Positions 34,370-46,151 of a stretch of DNA of 64,000 nucleotides are shown one piece after another. A model generated the notes under the pieces. That model had not been told where the DNA came from and did not search any database. It saw nothing but the letters and a program-made list of their open reading frames with translations. Origin of the DNA: Mactromeris polynyma (taxonomy: Eukaryota > Mollusca > Bivalvia > Venerida > Mactridae); contig JASFXZ010000014.1 in NCBI GenBank assembly GCA_032209605.1, forward strand, positions 8,514,912 to 8,578,911. The letters are read 5' to 3'. A program made the position numbers and the translations under genes. Every line of letters starts with the position of its first letter. Position 1 is the first letter of the stretch.

Positions 34370-34414
34370 AATTCTTACTGAGTATCTTTTATCAGTCTTT
34401 AAAGATATTGATAA

Positions 34415-34739
34415 ATAAACGATTAAAGATTTAGCTGGCCCATCTGAACAAAGAATGTTTGAATTGGCTTCATCCAGTATTGTTTTTACATTGGCTAAAA
34501 CATCTCTAATAAGAACCATTGCAATGTATAACCGATTGAAAATATCTTTTTTCACCATATTACTAACAGACAAAACTTGTAAAATAGCCTGATTGTTAAA
34601 AAACCCATCTTTCTTCACCAAATACGGATCAATACATTATGAGTTCATTCTTTATTAATGTATGTTTATTGATGTTTTAACTATAGGAAATATATTGTTC
34701 ATGTTTGTTTAGCTAAACAAATGAACAAAAAATGAGCAT
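34415..34739 (+). repeat. Dispersed repeat A, copy 3 (target of the LTR element)
   Basis: Same family; the LTR retroelement sits at its 3' end, directly after CAAAAAATGAGCAT. Confidence 0.8.
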
Positions 34740-35328
34740 TGTAATGTAATCCATACGTATACATGTTTATACTGGATACGGTCATTAAGTAGTACTGTCT
34801 GAACACGTTTCTTATATTACATTTATAGTAAATACATCAATTTGCTCAGTGATATGATGTTTACCAATATTCATTATAGATTACACAACTTATCTTATAT
34901 TACATTTATAGTAAACACATCAATTAGGTCAGTGAGATAATGTTTACCAATATTCGATTATGGATTACACAACTTAGTTAGATGATATAATATATGTTTG
35001 GACACACCATGGCCTATTGACATTAAGTATTGGTTATCAGTATATTATACAAGAAAACCAGACGATACCCATGACGAGAATTAACACGACTTAGAAGCCG
35101 AATAACATCATGATTATAAAAGGAGAAGGACAGTCTGTTTAAGAGAAAAGTTTTGGAGAGAGTTGAGGTCTACGGTACCGGCACATACCATCATGCCGGT
35201 ATCGTCTGAATTAATTAACTTGGGTTGTTGGTTGTTTAATATTAAGTTGTTCTGAATTAAGTTTAATAGATACTTCGAAACTTTACACTATCTTGTGTTA
35301 ATACATTGTCACACGAAGTTACGTGACA
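34740..35328 (+). repeat. 5' LTR
   Basis: 589 bp. Contains a direct tandem pair of about 84 bp (CTTATATTACATTTATAGTA...) and a TATA box TATAAAAG at about 35115, likely the promoter. Starts TGTAATG, ends TACGTGACA. Confidence 0.95.
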
Positions 35329-35334
35329 ATCATT

Positions 35335-35353
35335 TGGTGCTCGTGACGAAGGA
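35335..35353 (+). promoter_or_regulatory. Primer-binding site candidate
   Basis: TGGTGCTCGTGACGAAGG: its complement ends in CCA like a tRNA 3' end. The exact tRNA was not identified. Confidence 0.6.
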
Positions 35354-35423
35354 TTCGAACCTGGACTTGAAACAACACCTGGTAGCCGACGACTACCTGA
35401 GGATCAGGCAAACGCGGAGTAAC

Positions 35424-35431
35424 AGGTGAGT
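35424..35431 (+). promoter_or_regulatory. Possible splice donor in LTR-element leader
   Basis: CAG|GTGAGT just upstream of the ORF's ATG, a near-consensus donor. In complete env-bearing elements a leader donor serves to make a spliced mRNA; here that is only inference. Confidence 0.4.
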
Positions 35432-35461
35432 GAACTGGTTTATTGTTTCGTTCACTTTATT

Positions 35462-35998
35462 ATGGCACATCAAGAGCAAGATATTGGGCGGGTTTTTCAG
35501 AGTCTGTCAGACCGTTTAGGCGATGTTTCAAAATTATCAGGAAATCAGGGGGTATCACAAGTTGTACCTGTTTTTGAGGGAAGGGCTAAGGATTTTAAAT
35601 TTTGGATTAAATCATTAGAGAAGGTCACTCTTGAAACTACGTCGTGGCCAAATTGGTACTATATCGTTATAGCCATTATTGCAGCTTTGTCCGTTATTTT
35701 GGGGATATTCTTGTATTGTAAATACTTCAAACATTTATGCAATCGATCTGCCAATAATAATAAGCGTTTCAAGACTACCAGGGATCAAACTGTTCACTAC
35801 CAGCTTGCAGACACCGTCGACATAGGATTCCAGAACACAAAAAACGGACAACATGCAACTCCAGTGGAACAGAACAACATACCACTGGTAAGAAACAACC
35901 CAGTTGAACCACTTTCTTCATCGGCCATCACGGAAAAAGAAAAATTCTTCAGGCAACTGTATCCTTCTTTACAGTTGGGAAACCATACGTCACCGTAA
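35462..35998 (+). CDS. Gag-like / envelope-tail-like fused ORF of LTR element
   Basis: 178 codons from the first ATG (an in-frame GTG lies upstream at 35426). Residues 1-58 are gag-like (FEGRAKDFKFWIKSLEK). From about residue 60 the text changes to a hydrophobic helix, about 66-86, starting NWYYIVIAIIAALSV, followed by Cys/Lys residues and a polar tail of about 90 residues, as in the C-terminal end of an envelope-type membrane protein. The join suggests an in-frame deletion of everything between. Whether the fused protein is made is unknown. The rest of the internal part, 36000-36850, is non-coding and has short repeats around GCCTATG(A/C)AGGTCCATGTG. Confidence 0.65.
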   Translation: MAHQEQDIGRVFQSLSDRLGDVSKLSGNQGVSQVVPVFEGRAKDFKFWIKSLEKVTLETTSWPNWYYIVIAIIAALSVILGIFLYCKYFKHLCNRSANNNKRFKTTRDQTVHYQLADTVDIGFQNTKNGQHATPVEQNNIPLVRNNPVEPLSSSAITEKEKFFRQLYPSLQLGNHTSP

Positions 35999-36851
35999 AC
36001 AACGCATCATGCACTCGGCATCATTCCAGTGGGGCCTCAAGCACCACGGATGGCTGGGTGTAACGTCCAGAACTGCTTGAACCAAATTACAGGAGTTCAA
36101 ATCAGTATCCTAACAATAATACATTTACCAAACTTCGGGATATATACTAGTAATCAAATGTGGATATTATCGTATCACCTGCCTATGAAGGTCCATGTGA
36201 ATAACATTGCCTATGCAGATCCATGTGAATAACATCGAGGAATTATCAATTTACCAAACGTCAGGATATATACTACATGTAGTAGTAAAATTTTACTATT
36301 ATCGTATCGCCTGCCTATGCAGGTCCATGTGAATAACATGGATACATTGGATTGGACGCTGGTTCAGCCAGTCCGTACTATGCCCGTCCATTATCAGTGG
36401 GCAAAGTATGGATATTGATGTGGAGGGTAAAAGAAGAAAAGGGAAACAGAAGAAAACACAGTTTATTATATTATATGTGTGAACTTGTGTTAATATATAA
36501 TGAATTGTTTAATATGTATCAGATAATTAATTGACTTATTAGTGATCATGATTATTACGTATTATATGACTATTATCTTGTATTGTGTAAATACTAAATG
36601 CATATGCATTATACTTTTGTTCCATGATTATGATTATTATGTATTAGATGACTTTTATCTTGTATTGTGTAAATACTAAATAAGTATTAGTATGGAGGAT
36701 TTTTGGGTAGTTAGACCTGCCAAATCGAATAGATTTATAGAGTCAGATATTGACGGTTTACATTATACATATATGGATTGTTTTCATATGAGTACTCAAA
36801 ATTGTAGTATAATTTTTTATTTTTTTTGTTCCATAAAGAAGGGAAGGAAAT

Positions 36852-37440
36852 TGTAATGTAATCCATACGTATACATGTTTATACTGGATACGGTCATTAA
36901 GTAGTACTGTCTGAACACGTTTCTTATATTACATTTATAGTAAATACATCAATTTGCTCAGTGATATGATGTTTACCAATATTCATTATAGATTACACAA
37001 CTTATCTTATATTACATTTATAGTAAACACATCAATTAGGTCAGTGAGATAATGTTTACCAATATTCGATTATGGATTACACAACTTAGTTAGATGATAT
37101 AATATATGTTTGGACACACCATGGCCTATTGACATTAAGTATTGGTTATCAGTATATTATACAAGAAAACCAGACGATACCCATGACGAGAATTAACACG
37201 ACTTAGAAGCCGAATAACATCATGATTATAAAAGGAGAAGGACAGTCTGTTTAAGAGAAAAGTTTTGGAGAGAGTTGAGGTCTACGGTACCGGCACATAC
37301 CATCATGCCGGTATCGTCTGAATTAATTAACTTGGGTTGTTGGTTGTTTAATATTAAGTTGTTCTGAATTAAGTTTAATAGATACTTCGAAACTTTACAC
37401 TATCTTGTGTTAATACATTGTCACACGAAGTTACGTGACA
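36852..37440 (+). repeat. 3' LTR
   Basis: Same length and, as read, same sequence as the 5' LTR. Confidence 0.95.
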
Positions 37441-37595
37441 AGCATAGTATTACATGTACTTTAAAAAAGGAGAAATATTGTCAAAGTGTGCTCTTTTGAT
37501 AAGTTTACTATCAATATCTAATATCAAATATAGGATTTAAGAAAAAAAAATTGATATCCAATTTAACTTATTTGGATTTTTTTGCATGTATTTCG

Positions 37596-37745
37596 TGAAA
37601 TCGGGGCCAGGCCTTCTGATTCAGGGGTTGTGGGTTCCAGCCCCACAATAGGGGAGATTCTTCCGTGGAGTACAAAATCCCTGAGTTAGGCACTATTAAG
37701 GGACAGAGACCCAAGAAACGGTCATCAAAAGGGCGAAATTTAAGT
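37596..37745 (+). repeat. Possible tRNA-like SINE fragment
   Basis: Contains GTGGGTTCCAGCCCCAC, a good T-arm/B-box match, after a poor A-box region. Single copy; body not shared with the other SINEs here. Confidence 0.35.
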
Positions 37746-37804
37746 TTAAATCTAGTAACTAGTTTCATAATAAATGTAAAATAAATTTAAACTTAATCTG
37801 TATA

Positions 37805-37993
37805 CAGTCAAACCTGTCTGTAAAGACCACCCATGGGAACAGCAAAATGTGGTCTTTGTTTACAGGTGGTCTCTATTAACAGATTAACTATCATTGAAAA
37901 TGGTCTGATGGGAGATAAAATTGGTGGTCTTTGCTGACAGGTTTTGCAATAGTGGTCTTTGTTCGCAGGTGGTCTTTAACACAGGTTTGACTG
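37805..37993. mobile_element. CAGTCAAACC MITE, complete
   Basis: Inverted ends CAGTCAAACCTGT and AACACAGGTTTGACTG, extending inwards through TAAAGACCACC, about 27 bp; TA at both borders. Internal GGTGGTCTTTG words. Tc1/mariner/pogo-like by the TA target. Confidence 0.82.
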
Positions 37994-39058
37994 TATACCT
38001 GTATATAGCAGATTCAAATGCATGTACATATAAATACTATTATATAGAGCTACCTTTGTCATCTTGCGTCTTACTTACAATACGGACCCAAAAGTCGGTT
38101 TTGCAACGGTGTCAGGTTTAAAAATGATATCATACACTTCCTGGTATTTTGGAGGCATTTTTACCATAATACGTTAGACAGCAGAAATAAATGCATAAAA
38201 CATGAAATAACAAAAACGCAGAACAAAATGTGAAACATTACAATATTTCTTGTTCATCAAATTTCATTTTCAACACATTTTAAAGAGGGACGATAGAAGT
38301 TAAGAGCGCTGTAAATTTTCGTCTGTGGTATTTTAGTCTGACTTGTCTCAAAATTAGGTTTTAATCGATCATGAAATTTGAAGTATCTCTCAACATAAAA
38401 CTTAATATTCTGTTTTACGACGCTTTTATATGCATTTAGAACAATTTAATTTAAATTAAAGAATTTATTATTGCCGTCAAATCAAAACACATGTCGACTC
38501 GTTTAAATTTGAAGTATTGAATTTTGAGTGAGTCTGCGCGTGAATGCGTCTGTATATGCGCGCGTTAATGCGTGCGCGCGCACGGAGTGTGAGTTCGACA
38601 GTTCCACCCGTGTGAAACAATGGAATGCCTATATTTGGCAGATTTTACACAGTGAGTGTGTGACTATGTAAATCACAATTGCAAAACGGTATTAAGTATG
38701 TACATCTAATCAAAATGGTTATAACACTTTTAAATAGCAAGATGCAAAACTAATGAATAAATAATCACCACAAAGTTGTATCACACCTTGAAGCTTCAAG
38801 CGATGTACGGTTTTAACTAAGTATTTAAACAAATAAAAACAGCCATATCCTATTATCCGACTACAGTCATTACTTTTCTACTTATCCGACAGCGATATGT
38901 GCCTCAGTCGTAAATAATTGATGTACTAACATGATAACAACTTACAACGCCATATTTGTCGCTCGTCAGATAGGTATTACGTCAAAACACGTAATCATGA
39001 AATATGTATAAAACTTCTCGCTAGGATTAGTAACATTGAAGAGTATTCACTTACTAAC
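37994..39058. other. Nothing recognised
   Basis: AT-rich; a purine/pyrimidine-alternating GCGCGTTAATGCGTGCGCGC tract at about 38557-38580. Confidence 0.45.
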
Positions 39059-39063
39059 ATACG

Positions 39064-39320
39064 CAGGCGCGTAGCTGAGCCGAAATTGACTTTACGCACT
39101 CTGCTAGGGGGGTCCGGGGGAATTGGAACGGTCTATGGTGTCTTTTCGAGTATATTTTACAACATAGAATGTGAATTTCCGGTAGTCTGCACCTCACCCC
39201 CCTTAACTCCCAGTGTACATTTTTATTGCGTTTTTCGCATTTATTTCATTTTTATTTTTTCGACCTGTCTAAAATTATTTTACGCACGTGCGTACGTGCG
39301 TAAGCCTAGCTACGCGCCTG
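39064..39320. mobile_element. hAT-like MITE with 5-bp duplication
   Basis: Ends CAGGCGCGTAGCTGAG and CTAGCTACGCGCCTG, inverted; flanked by ATACG on both sides (39059-39063, 39321-39325). Interior holds a GTGCGTACGTGCGTAAG run. The 5-bp duplication is short for classical hAT (8 bp). Confidence 0.72.
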
Positions 39321-39414
39321 ATACGTTAACTCACTAGCAGGCAAAACTATTATCAAACTTCCCTGCAGTCTCATACTCAGTATGATATAGTACCAAACAA
39401 TGTATAAAGTTTGT

Positions 39415-40130
39415 ATGTGTTAACATGATATTGTTAGCATATAGTGTTTGATTTGTCGTGTTAAATTTATTGTGTTAGCATGTAATGTTAAATGTGTTGT
39501 TTTGAATATGCAGTGTTAAATCTGCAGTGTTAACTTTGAATGGTTAACTTTGTTATGTTAATTTTGTAGTGTTAAATTTGTAGTGTTGAATCTGCAGTGT
39601 TAATTTTGTAGTGTTAAATTTGTAGTATAAAATTTGTAGTGTAGAATATGCAGTGTTAATTATGTAGTGTTACATTTGTAGTGTTAAATGTGTTGTGTTG
39701 AATCTTTAGTGTTACATTTGTAATGTTAAATGTGTTGTGTTAAATTTGCAGTGATGAATATGCAGTGTTAAATTTGTAATGTTAAATTTGTAGTATTAAA
39801 ATTGTTGTGTTGAATCTGCAGTGTTCATTTTGTAGTGTTGAATATACAGTTTTGAATCTGCAGTGTTAATTTTGTAGTGTTGAATATACAGTGTTGAATC
39901 TGCAGTGTTAATTTTGTAGTGTTGAATATACAGTGTTGAATCTGCAGTGTTAATTTTGTAGTGTTGAATAAACAGTGTTGATTTTGTAGTGTCGAATCTG
40001 CAGTGTTGAATCTGCAGTGTTAATTTGGTAGTGTTGAATCTGCAGTGTTGAATCTGCAGTGTTGAATCTGCAGTGGAAACTTTGTAGTGTTCCATATGCA
40101 GTGTTAATTTTGTAGTGTTAAATTTGTAGC
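39415..40130. repeat. Irregular 14-15 bp minisatellite
   Basis: Units of the form (A/T)TTTGTAGTGTTAA(A/T) and AATCTGCAGTGTTG, partly in higher-order pairs of about 29-44 bp. The minus-strand open frame here (39796-40233) is from the repeat. Confidence 0.88.
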
Positions 40131-40215
40131 GGAGGAGCAGGCTAGTACTGATTGGCAATCTAGAAGCGCTGGTTAGGTCAAGCGACAGCCATATATATCT
40201 GAAATACTGTTCATA
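40126..40215 (+). repeat. Diverged SINE 3' body
   Basis: Has TAGTACTG, GGTTAGGT, CATATATATCTGAAATACTG and ACGGGCGTAAACCCC in the same order as the body of SINE family 1, but much diverged and with no head. It abuts the 15-bp minisatellite. Confidence 0.55.
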
Positions 40216-41991
40216 AACGGGCGTAAACCCCAAAATTAAGTGTTCGTATGTAGAGGTATTATGTAGGTTTCCTATATAGTATCATGTTGATATTTTAGAT
40301 AACTGTCTTCTTGTTAGGGACATGATATTTAATATCTACCTATTACCACGTGCTAAGTTGATCACATGTCAACATTTTACACATATTTTAGTTTTTGTTT
40401 TGTCTATTTGATAGTATCACTGATGACAAATAGGATGATATGGGAAGTCCTCCGATTACATGACGGAGGAAGACCCCCCCGGGGAGTCAACTCGGGTACT
40501 ATAACAGTCACGGGTAAGTACTTAAAACCACCGCCCGTTTCACGGTAGGCCAGTATGACAATTTCATCATTCATTCAAGAAACATAAATAGCAGACTACT
40601 ATTTCTAAAAACTTGAATGGCACTTATAGCAAAACAAAGATGGGAGGTTAATTTAATCACGACAAATGTAACTATTCAATATTTCATTTGACACATTATT
40701 GTGGTAAACAAAAAATAACCACTTCAAACAATTTAGAAATTGGCTTAAACACCTCTCAGTAGCTGAATGTGTGTTGATTATAATAAAGACCAACATTGTC
40801 CGGATAAAACCGTGACTTTTCCCGAATTCCTAACAAAACATAAATGATTGTATGAGAGTTTGTATAAAAAATATTTTGCGTCTCGCTATGACAAAATTAA
40901 ACTCCTTTAATAAACTAGTTCTATGAAGACGCCATTATTTTATGAAGAGTGTCAAAATTATAAAACTATTTACCAAAATTTACAAGCATGAGAAATGTTG
41001 ACTACTACACGTTCATGTATAATGAGTTGATAATATTTACGGACATGTCCGGATTTCCTGTCATTTAACCACCACCGTAAACAGATAAAAATAATCCTCA
41101 AAACGTCACACTAGAAATATGTCGAGAATTTCATTCAAGTTTTTTTTTAATCAATAAAATCTTTGAATTCTGTGTCACGTTATAAGCTACCGTGAGTGAT
41201 TTGTTACATATCGTGGGAAGAATTAATATAGATAAGGTTCGACTTGATTTGTATATCATTGGTAAACAAGCGATTATATATATCAGTGCATATTATATAC
41301 ACTCGCATACTTAAAGATTACTCAATACGGATGACTAAATGTGAATATAAATATCGCATCATTAGTCATTAATACTGTTAGTATATTGAAATTGTTTATT
41401 TTTTAGACATTCGTGATATGAAAACCGTCTGTAACGGTATATATGGACGAAACGGACTTTGAACGAAACGGACCTTTGGCGGTCTAGTTAAAACGGATCC
41501 TCGACCCTTTTAAATGTAAAAAATGTTTGGAACATGGAGGCCAAATGATTGACCAATCAGAACTTTCTTAGACAGATCTAGGCAGAGAGGAGACAAACAC
41601 AGGGAAAGACACGAAAACAATAATAACCGGACTCGGGCCCTTATTCACGAACATTTTATCAGTTGCCGGTCTTTCGTTTTCATAAATCTAATCGAATGAA
41701 AATTTGTCTAAATAACGGTTATTATCCACTGAGCTCGATTGGCAAGTTTGATTAAAATCCTTACACAAAAGAGGCAAACATAAAATGTTGAAGACTTAAC
41801 CTGAGTGTCTTACAAAGGTTATGATTAAGGCCCAAAGGGGGCAAGCATAGGAAGGGGACAAAAACAACACCGAACTGATAAAAACACGTAATGCTTTTAA
41901 ACCAAACATCACATAATCATCAAGAAATAAAACATGAATATGGAACGACAAAAGACGACCAAACAAACCATATTGTTGTTGAGATAAGCAA
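40216..41991. other. Nothing recognised
   Basis: AT-rich, no repeat matching others in the window, no coding signal. Confidence 0.45.
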
Positions 41992-42165
41992 GTAAAAGAG
42001 AGATTATAAGTTGCTACAGGGAACGCCACATACATAAGACAATGTCTCCCCACGCAGACATCCGGGAAAACAACAGTCCATAACACATCAGACATTTGAG
42101 GAGGTGCAAGGGTACATGCGTAAGGGAACAGGGCCACAATGAATGGCCTGATCTTCCATAAAGGA
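41992..42165 (+). repeat. Dispersed repeat B, copy 2 (truncated)
   Basis: GAGAGATTATAAGTTGCTAC, then the constant CCACATACATAAGACAATG and CTCCCCACGCAGAC; body stops at about 42165. Confidence 0.78.
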
Positions 42166-42622
42166 CAACTAAGGTTAAGTTTAGTGTTTTTCTTCGCCAT
42201 ACAAAAACAGTATAGAATTAATCATGCACTATTTTTGAGCGGTATTCAGAAGTTAAAGTATCTATAAATCGTGAGAAAATGTTGACTAAAACAACAGAAG
42301 TCTGGACTAGTAACTTGAGATAACTTGTTGACACTTCTGTGGAAACAACAACATAAACAAAAACGTGATTCGCAGGCGTGTAATTATAATGTGATTTATT
42401 CAGCGCTGTGCATTTTTGAGTGTGAGTCTTATTGTCCTTTATTTTCCTTAAATGGGTCTGAATATTTGTGGTAAATACAGAAAATACACTTGTTATATTG
42501 ATATGGTACGACATTGTTAAGATGTATCATTTTAACAGATATATTGTTCGTCATTTTGTGTATGCATTGAACTTACTAAGTAAGAAATCCCGATATAACG
42601 ACACTTGGATATAGCGAACATA

Positions 42623-43729
42623 TTTAAATCCCTAAATGCACATATTTCATTCAAATCGGACAACTTGTTTAAATATATTTTTCAAGATTCCAAGGGTGTT
42701 TTCCTTATAAAAACGTTTTACTGTGATTCAGAATTTAGAGAAAACGGGGCTAGACGTGTCGATAGGACACTGGTGTCCCCGCTGAGGGGTTTCCAAGCGT
42801 TATTGGTCGGAAACCAATACCATGATTCGAAAAATGGGCCATAAGTCCTCCAAACATCGATGGTTTGTAACCGAACTTGACTATTTTATTATCCTACCCT
42901 TATGTTCCTAGTATGAATTGAATCCACCCACCCTTTCAAGAGTTATTGATCGGGAACCAATGTTTCGCACGGATGGATGCTCGGACGGATTTTAATATTT
43001 TTTACAATCAGTAACTTTAATCCCAATTTTTTTTTTAAAAGATACATTCACTATTTATCGAAAGCTTTTATCATTGGACTACAACGGTTACTCATCAGGC
43101 TGGAGGTAAAATAAACATATTATTTATATGAATTGTGTTTAGATGTTTCGTTATAGCTATAGTTTATACATTTACACCACCATCCCGGTAAGTTTAGTCG
43201 ATATCTAACGCTTAACTACACCATCGCCTTGAACCTTTGGTTTGTGGATAATGCGTCCATATATTGTATATTACATGTACCATATACCTACAAACAACAA
43301 AGGGCCATAACTCTGACATTACATGCGAGATCAATATAAAAACTAACAGAAAGTCATTTGTAAAATAATATGCCAATTGGGTGGTTAGAAACTTCTATAT
43401 ATCCATCTATAAAGAGAAAAAATGTAATGTCGCTTTAAGTCACAGATGTACATAATTTACTTAAAGGTCTCATGTCGGTCTATTCAGTAGATTGTTCATG
43501 CATTACTAAAACTAACTACATAACAAAGTATTTTTCTGTATGTTACGCAAAACATGATGAAAACCTCACAAGGGGTGACTAGATTCCTGTCTGACAAAAA
43601 ACCATCACCATAAAAAGTATGAAATATTTAAAAGTACATGAGCACATTTTTCTTCTTTTAAGCCCTCACATGTGCTAAAAATTTACATTCACTTCCATAT
43701 ATGGTATGGCTTTCCGCTTGTATGCACAT
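42623..43729. repeat. 1.1-kb tandem duplication, unit 1
   Basis: Head-to-tail with 43730-44824; starts TTTAAATCCCTAAATGCAC, ends GCTTGTATGCACA. Differences are scattered substitutions and short indels (about 95% identity by eye). Non-coding. Part of it (GAATTGAATCCATC, TCAAGAGTTATTGATCGG) recurs at about 57880-57995. Confidence 0.92.
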
Positions 43730-44824
43730 TTTAAATCCCAAAATGCACATATTTCGTTCAAATCGGACAACTTGTTTAAATATATTTTTCAAGATCCCAA
43801 GGTGTTTTCCTTATAAAAACGTTTTACTGTGATTCAGAATTTAGAGAAAAGGGGCTAGACGTATCGATAGGTGTCCCCGCTGAGGGGTTTCCAAGCGGTA
43901 TTGGTCGGAAACCAATACCATGATTCGAAAAATGGGCCATAAGTCCTCCAAACATCGATGGTTTGTAACCTTATATAATCTTATAATCCTACGCTTATGT
44001 TCCTAGTATGAATTGAATCCATCCATCCTTTCAAGAGTTATTGATCGGGAACCAATGTTTCGCACTGATGGATGCTCGTACGGATTTTAATATTTTTACA
44101 ATCAGTAACTTTAATCCCAATTTTTTTTTTAAAAGATGCATTCACTATTTATCGAAAGCTTTTATCATAGGACTACAACAGTAACTCATCAGGCTGGAGG
44201 TAAAATAAACATATTATTTAAATGAATTGTGTTTAGATGTTTCGTTATAGCTATAGTTTATACATTTACACCACCATCCCGGTAAGCTTAGTCGATATCT
44301 AACGCTTAACTACACCATCGCCTTGAACCTTTGGTTTGTGGACTATGCGTCCATATATTGTATATTACATGTACCATATACCTATAAACAACGAAGGGCC
44401 ATAACTCTGACATTACATGCGAGATCAATATAAAAACTAACAGAAAGTCATTTTGTAAAATAATATGCAAATTGAGTGCTTAGAAACTACCATATATCCA
44501 TCTATAAAGAGAAAAAAATGTAATGTCGCTTTAAGTCACAGATGTAAATAATTTACTTAAAGGTCTCATGTCGGTCTATTCAGTAGATTGTTCATGCATT
44601 ACTAAAACTAACTACATAACGAAGTATTTTTCTGTATGTTACGCAAAGCATGATTAAAACCTCACAAGGGGTGACTAGATACCTGTCTGACAAAAACCAT
44701 CACCATAAAAAGTATGAAATATTTAAAAGTACATTAGCACATTTTTCTTCTTTTAAGCCCTCACATGTGCCAAAAATTTACATTCACTTCCATATATGGT
44801 ATGGCTTCACGCTTGTATGCACAT
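43730..44824. repeat. 1.1-kb tandem duplication, unit 2
   Basis: Second unit, about 12 bp shorter; starts TTTAAATCCCAAAATGCAC. Confidence 0.92.
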
Positions 44825-44968
44825 AGTAGCTGTGCAGATATTGAGTGGATTGAATAGTAATTCAGGTGTTTATAATGTTTATAGTATCATCATTCGTGGC
44901 TTTCAAGAAGAAAATGGAAGCACTTGAAGTGAACTTCACATATAAGTTAATGCTTGTTCAGTTTAATA

Positions 44969-45890
44969 AGAGAGAGAGAAAGTAGCTACAGGGAACACCA
45001 CATACATAAGACAGTGCCTCCCCACACATACCTCCGGGTACAGGGAACGCCACATACATAAGACAGTGCCTCCCCACGCAGACCTCCGGGTACAGGGAAC
45101 GCCACATACATAAGACAGTGCCTTCCCACGCAGACCTCCGGGTACAGGGAACGCCACATACATAAGACAGTGCCTCCCCACGCAGACCTCCGGGTACAGG
45201 GAACGCCACATACATAAGACAGTGCCTCCCCACGCAGACCTCCGGGTACAGGGAACACCACATACATAAGACAGTGCCTCCCCACGCAGACCTCCGGGTA
45301 CAGGGAACACCACATACATAAGACAGTGCCTTCCCACACAGACCTCCGGGTACAGGGAACGCCACATACATAAGACAGTGCCTCCCCACACAGACCTCCG
45401 GGTACAGGGAACGCCACATACATAAGACAGTGCCTTCCCACACAGACCTCCGGGTACAGGGAACGCCGCATACATAATACAGTGCCTCCCTACACAGACC
45501 TCCGGGTACAGGGAACACCACATACATAAGACAGTGCCTTCCCACACAGACCTCCGGGTACAGGGAACACCACATACATAAGACAGTGCCATCCCACACA
45601 AACCTCCGGGATAACAACAATCCATAACACACAAGGCACTTTAGGAGGTTAAAGGGTACATGCGTTAAGGAATGGCCTGACCGACCATAAGGAATAACTA
45701 GGAGAATCAAAGAGGACAGTGGAGGAGGGGGGATTAATAGATGGAAAAAAACACAGGACAAGTCAAGACAGCTGGCAACAATAGGCCGAAACTGGGCAGG
45801 AATTAACCTGCACACAATATAAAGAGAAATAATTGCACAGGGGAAAGGGAAATATAACATACATTCAAAACACAAAAGGAAATAATAACA
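44969..45890 (+). repeat. Dispersed repeat B, copy 3, with internal expansion
   Basis: Begins AGAGAGAGAAAGTAGCTACA and continues after the 52-bp array into the normal body (GGACAGTGGAGGAGG ... GGGCAGGAATTAACCTG). Confidence 0.85.
44987..45610. repeat. 52-bp minisatellite, 12 units, no indels
   Basis: Units start every 52 bp from 44987 to 45559. The unit is the 5' part of repeat B (TACAGGGAACGCCACATACA ... CCTCCGGG). Minus-strand frames over this array (up to 305 codons) stay open because no unit contains a stop in them; not a gene. Confidence 0.95.
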
Positions 45891-46151
45891 ATACAGCGAA
45901 TTACAGCCTTGGAACTTTCAGTAAAAATACTGGGGGGTTTAAATCGATTTAACAGCTAGCTAACCTCACACGCAATCGCTATATGGTCATGATTTCCAAC
46001 ATATATACATACATTGACTAAAGCATATTTCAACGAAGCCTAAATCAATGACAGAATACATTTATAACGAATGGTCTAAAGAGCTTACCCGCTAGTTTGT
46101 ATTTTGTAAAACATTGCTACATTATGACACAGATATCTGAAACAATGAACT

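Larger units (their letters stand above)
34740..37440 (+). mobile_element. Recent, internally deleted LTR retroelement
   Basis: 2701 bp: two 589-bp LTRs (TG...CA), flanked by a 5-bp duplication AGCAT (34735-34739, 37441-37445). The LTRs look identical on base-by-base reading, so the insertion is young. A primer-binding-like TGGTGCTCGTGACGAAGG starts 7 bp after the 5' LTR; a purine run AAAGAAGGGAAGGAAA precedes the 3' LTR. No protease, reverse transcriptase, RNase H or integrase is present, so it must have been moved by enzymes from a relative. Ty3-like or BEL-like origin cannot be decided from what is left. Confidence 0.95.

Noticed and set aside
44958..45875. 305-codon minus-strand frame (Cys/Val/Tyr-rich)
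   Set aside because: 52-bp array inside dispersed repeat B; single-unit B copies elsewhere have no comparable frame.
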